From an uncultured Desulfovibrio sp. (GTDB lineage: Bacteria > Desulfobacterota > Desulfovibrionia > Desulfovibrionales > Desulfovibrionaceae): DNA of 5,843 nucleotides. Below, in pieces: positions 4,926 through 5,843 of the stretch. Under the pieces are notes generated by a model. It searched no databases and had not been told where the DNA came from. It saw only the letters and a list, made by a program, of their open reading frames with translations. Made by a program: the position numbers and the translations under genes. Where the stretch lies: contig CAMWVJ010000090.1 in the NCBI GenBank assembly GCA_947177645.1, positions 1-5,843 on the forward strand, read 5' to 3'. Numbering within the stretch: position 1 is the first letter of the stretch; each line of letters opens with the position of its first letter.

Positions 4926-5843
4926 ATGAAAGAGCGCTGCATCGTCATCCCGGCCATCAAGAAGAACGCGGTCATCCCGGACCAGCTCGTGAAAAGGCTG
5001 GCCGGGGTGACGCTCATGGAGCGGGCCATCAACACGGCGCGGGCCTGCGCGCCCGGGGAGGACATCATCGTCCTCACCGACAGTCAGGAGATCTCCCTCA
5101 TCTGCGAGCGCGCGGGCGTGCGCCATGCCTGGAACCGCGACCTGCGCTTCACGAGCCTCGACATCGTGGCCGAGATGCGCGGCCTGCTCGAAGGCCTCGC
5201 CCGCGAGTACGAGCATTGCCTCATCCTGCGCGCCTCCTGCCCGCTGCTCACCTGGGTGGACATGGAGGACGCCTGGCGGCGCTACCGCGAGGCCCGGGCG
5301 GACAGCCTCGTCACCGTGCGCAGCGTGCGCCAGCGCATCTGGCGCGAGCACGGGGACTCCATGGAGAGCCTGCTGGAGGGCGCGGGCGGCGAGGACGGCG
5401 AGAAGAGCTACCTCGTGGAGAGCCGCGCGCTCATCATCCTGCGCCTTGCGCTTTTGCGCGGCGCAGAGGAGGCCCCAGAGCAGAGGCAGCCCCGCCGCGT
5501 CATCCCCTACTTCCTCGACGAGCGGGCCATCGAGATCCAGAACTATCAGGACTGGTGGATCTGCGAGCGCCTGCTGGAGCGCCGGCACGTGGTCTTCGTG
5601 GTGGCCGGCTATCCGGCCATCGGCATGGGGCATATCTTCCGCGCGCTCATGCTGGCGCACGAAATCACGAGTCACAAGATCACCTTTGTCTGCACGCGCG
5701 AGAGCGAGCTCGCCGTGGAAAGCGTGGCCCGCAAGGATTACCGCGTGGTGCGCCAGGGCGGGGAAGACCTCGCCGAGACGGTGCTTGGGCTTCGGCCCGA
5801 CCTTGTGGTCAACGACATCCTCGACACCAGGGCGGCCTATATG
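4926..5843 (+). CDS. Cytidylyltransferase fused to SpsG/PseG-like domain (partial, 3' end missing)
   Basis: An open frame of 306 codons with no stop before the right edge, so the C-terminus is missing. The start has GAAGG (4917-4921) 4 nt upstream and lies 15 nt after kdnA, so it is probably in the same operon. Residues 1 to about 210 resemble acylneuraminate/Kdo cytidylyltransferases, which make CMP-sugars from CTP. LILRASCPLL (99-108) aligns in character with the NeuA motif LLQPTSPL, followed by a typical ADSLVTV strand. The N-terminal loop is atypical: IPAIKKNAVIP (8-18) replaces the usual PARGGSKGIP. From about residue 221 a second domain begins (VVFVVAGYPAIGMGHIFRA). Its G-M-G-H-x-x-R (233-239) is the first motif of the GT-B-like PseG/SpsG family, with H236 at the position of the proposed catalytic His of PseG. 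The fusion probably activates the amino-ulosonic acid made upstream. The role of the second domain (hydrolase or glycosyltransferase) is unknown. Confidence 0.82.
   Translation, partial: MKERCIVIPAIKKNAVIPDQLVKRLAGVTLMERAINTARACAPGEDIIVLTDSQEISLICERAGVRHAWNRDLRFTSLDIVAEMRGLLEGLAREYEHCLILRASCPLLTWVDMEDAWRRYREARADSLVTVRSVRQRIWREHGDSMESLLEGAGGEDGEKSYLVESRALIILRLALLRGAEEAPEQRQPRRVIPYFLDERAIEIQNYQDWWICERLLERRHVVFVVAGYPAIGMGHIFRALMLAHEITSHKITFVCTRESELAVESVARKDYRVVRQGGEDLAETVLGLRPDLVVNDILDTRAAYM

Noticed and set aside
3366..5675. A 769-codon open frame on the minus strand
   Set aside because: It lies antisense to kdnA and the cytidylyltransferase and runs through the palindromic spacer. Its translation is rich in His, Ala, Val, Gly and Asp without any domain, as expected opposite GC-biased codons. 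The sense-strand genes carry clear catalytic motifs.

Overview
The window reads as chromosomal DNA from a GC-rich Gram-negative bacterium. All five genes lie on the + strand and have GC-rich third codon positions, while the spacers at about 1-250 and 3420-3620 are much richer in A and T. An RlpA-type cell-wall enzyme next to Kdo/ulosonate sugar genes points to a diderm. The overall style resembles Desulfovibrionaceae (Desulfovibrio-like), but that is an impression from gene content and composition, not a proven assignment.

Layout: (1) 1-437 is a non-coding leader region. It holds an AT-rich tract, a possible G-quadruplex motif, a good sigma70-like promoter (255-284), and a GC-rich leader with three tandem perfect hairpins. 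(2) 438-1169 is an RlpA-family septal-ring lytic transglycosylase with a signal peptide, closed by a clear intrinsic terminator (1197-1236). (3) 1336-2214 is a ten-helix EamA/DMT transporter, followed by a strong GC hairpin (2217-2240). (4) 2297-3379 is a KdnB-like iron-dependent alcohol dehydrogenase. (5) 3380-3722 is a 343-bp spacer holding a REP-like hairpin and a large near-palindromic, MITE-like element. (6) 3723-4910 is a KdnA-like PLP aminotransferase. (7) 4926 to the right edge is a cytidylyltransferase fused to an SpsG/PseG-type domain, cut off by the window end.

Genes 4, 6 and 7 form a coherent pathway. KdnB would oxidise the terminal hydroxyl of an ulosonic acid (Kdo C8 in Shewanella) to an aldehyde. 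KdnA would convert that aldehyde to an amine, and the cytidylyltransferase would activate the product as a CMP-sugar for transfer to a surface glycan. The third protein is the unusual one: its nucleotide-binding loop departs from the classic NeuA/KdsB signature, and a PseG-like GT-B domain is attached behind it. The set may make 8-amino-Kdo or a related amino-ulosonic acid. The synthase and glycosyltransferase that would settle this are not in the window. The RlpA and DMT genes look like independent neighbours.
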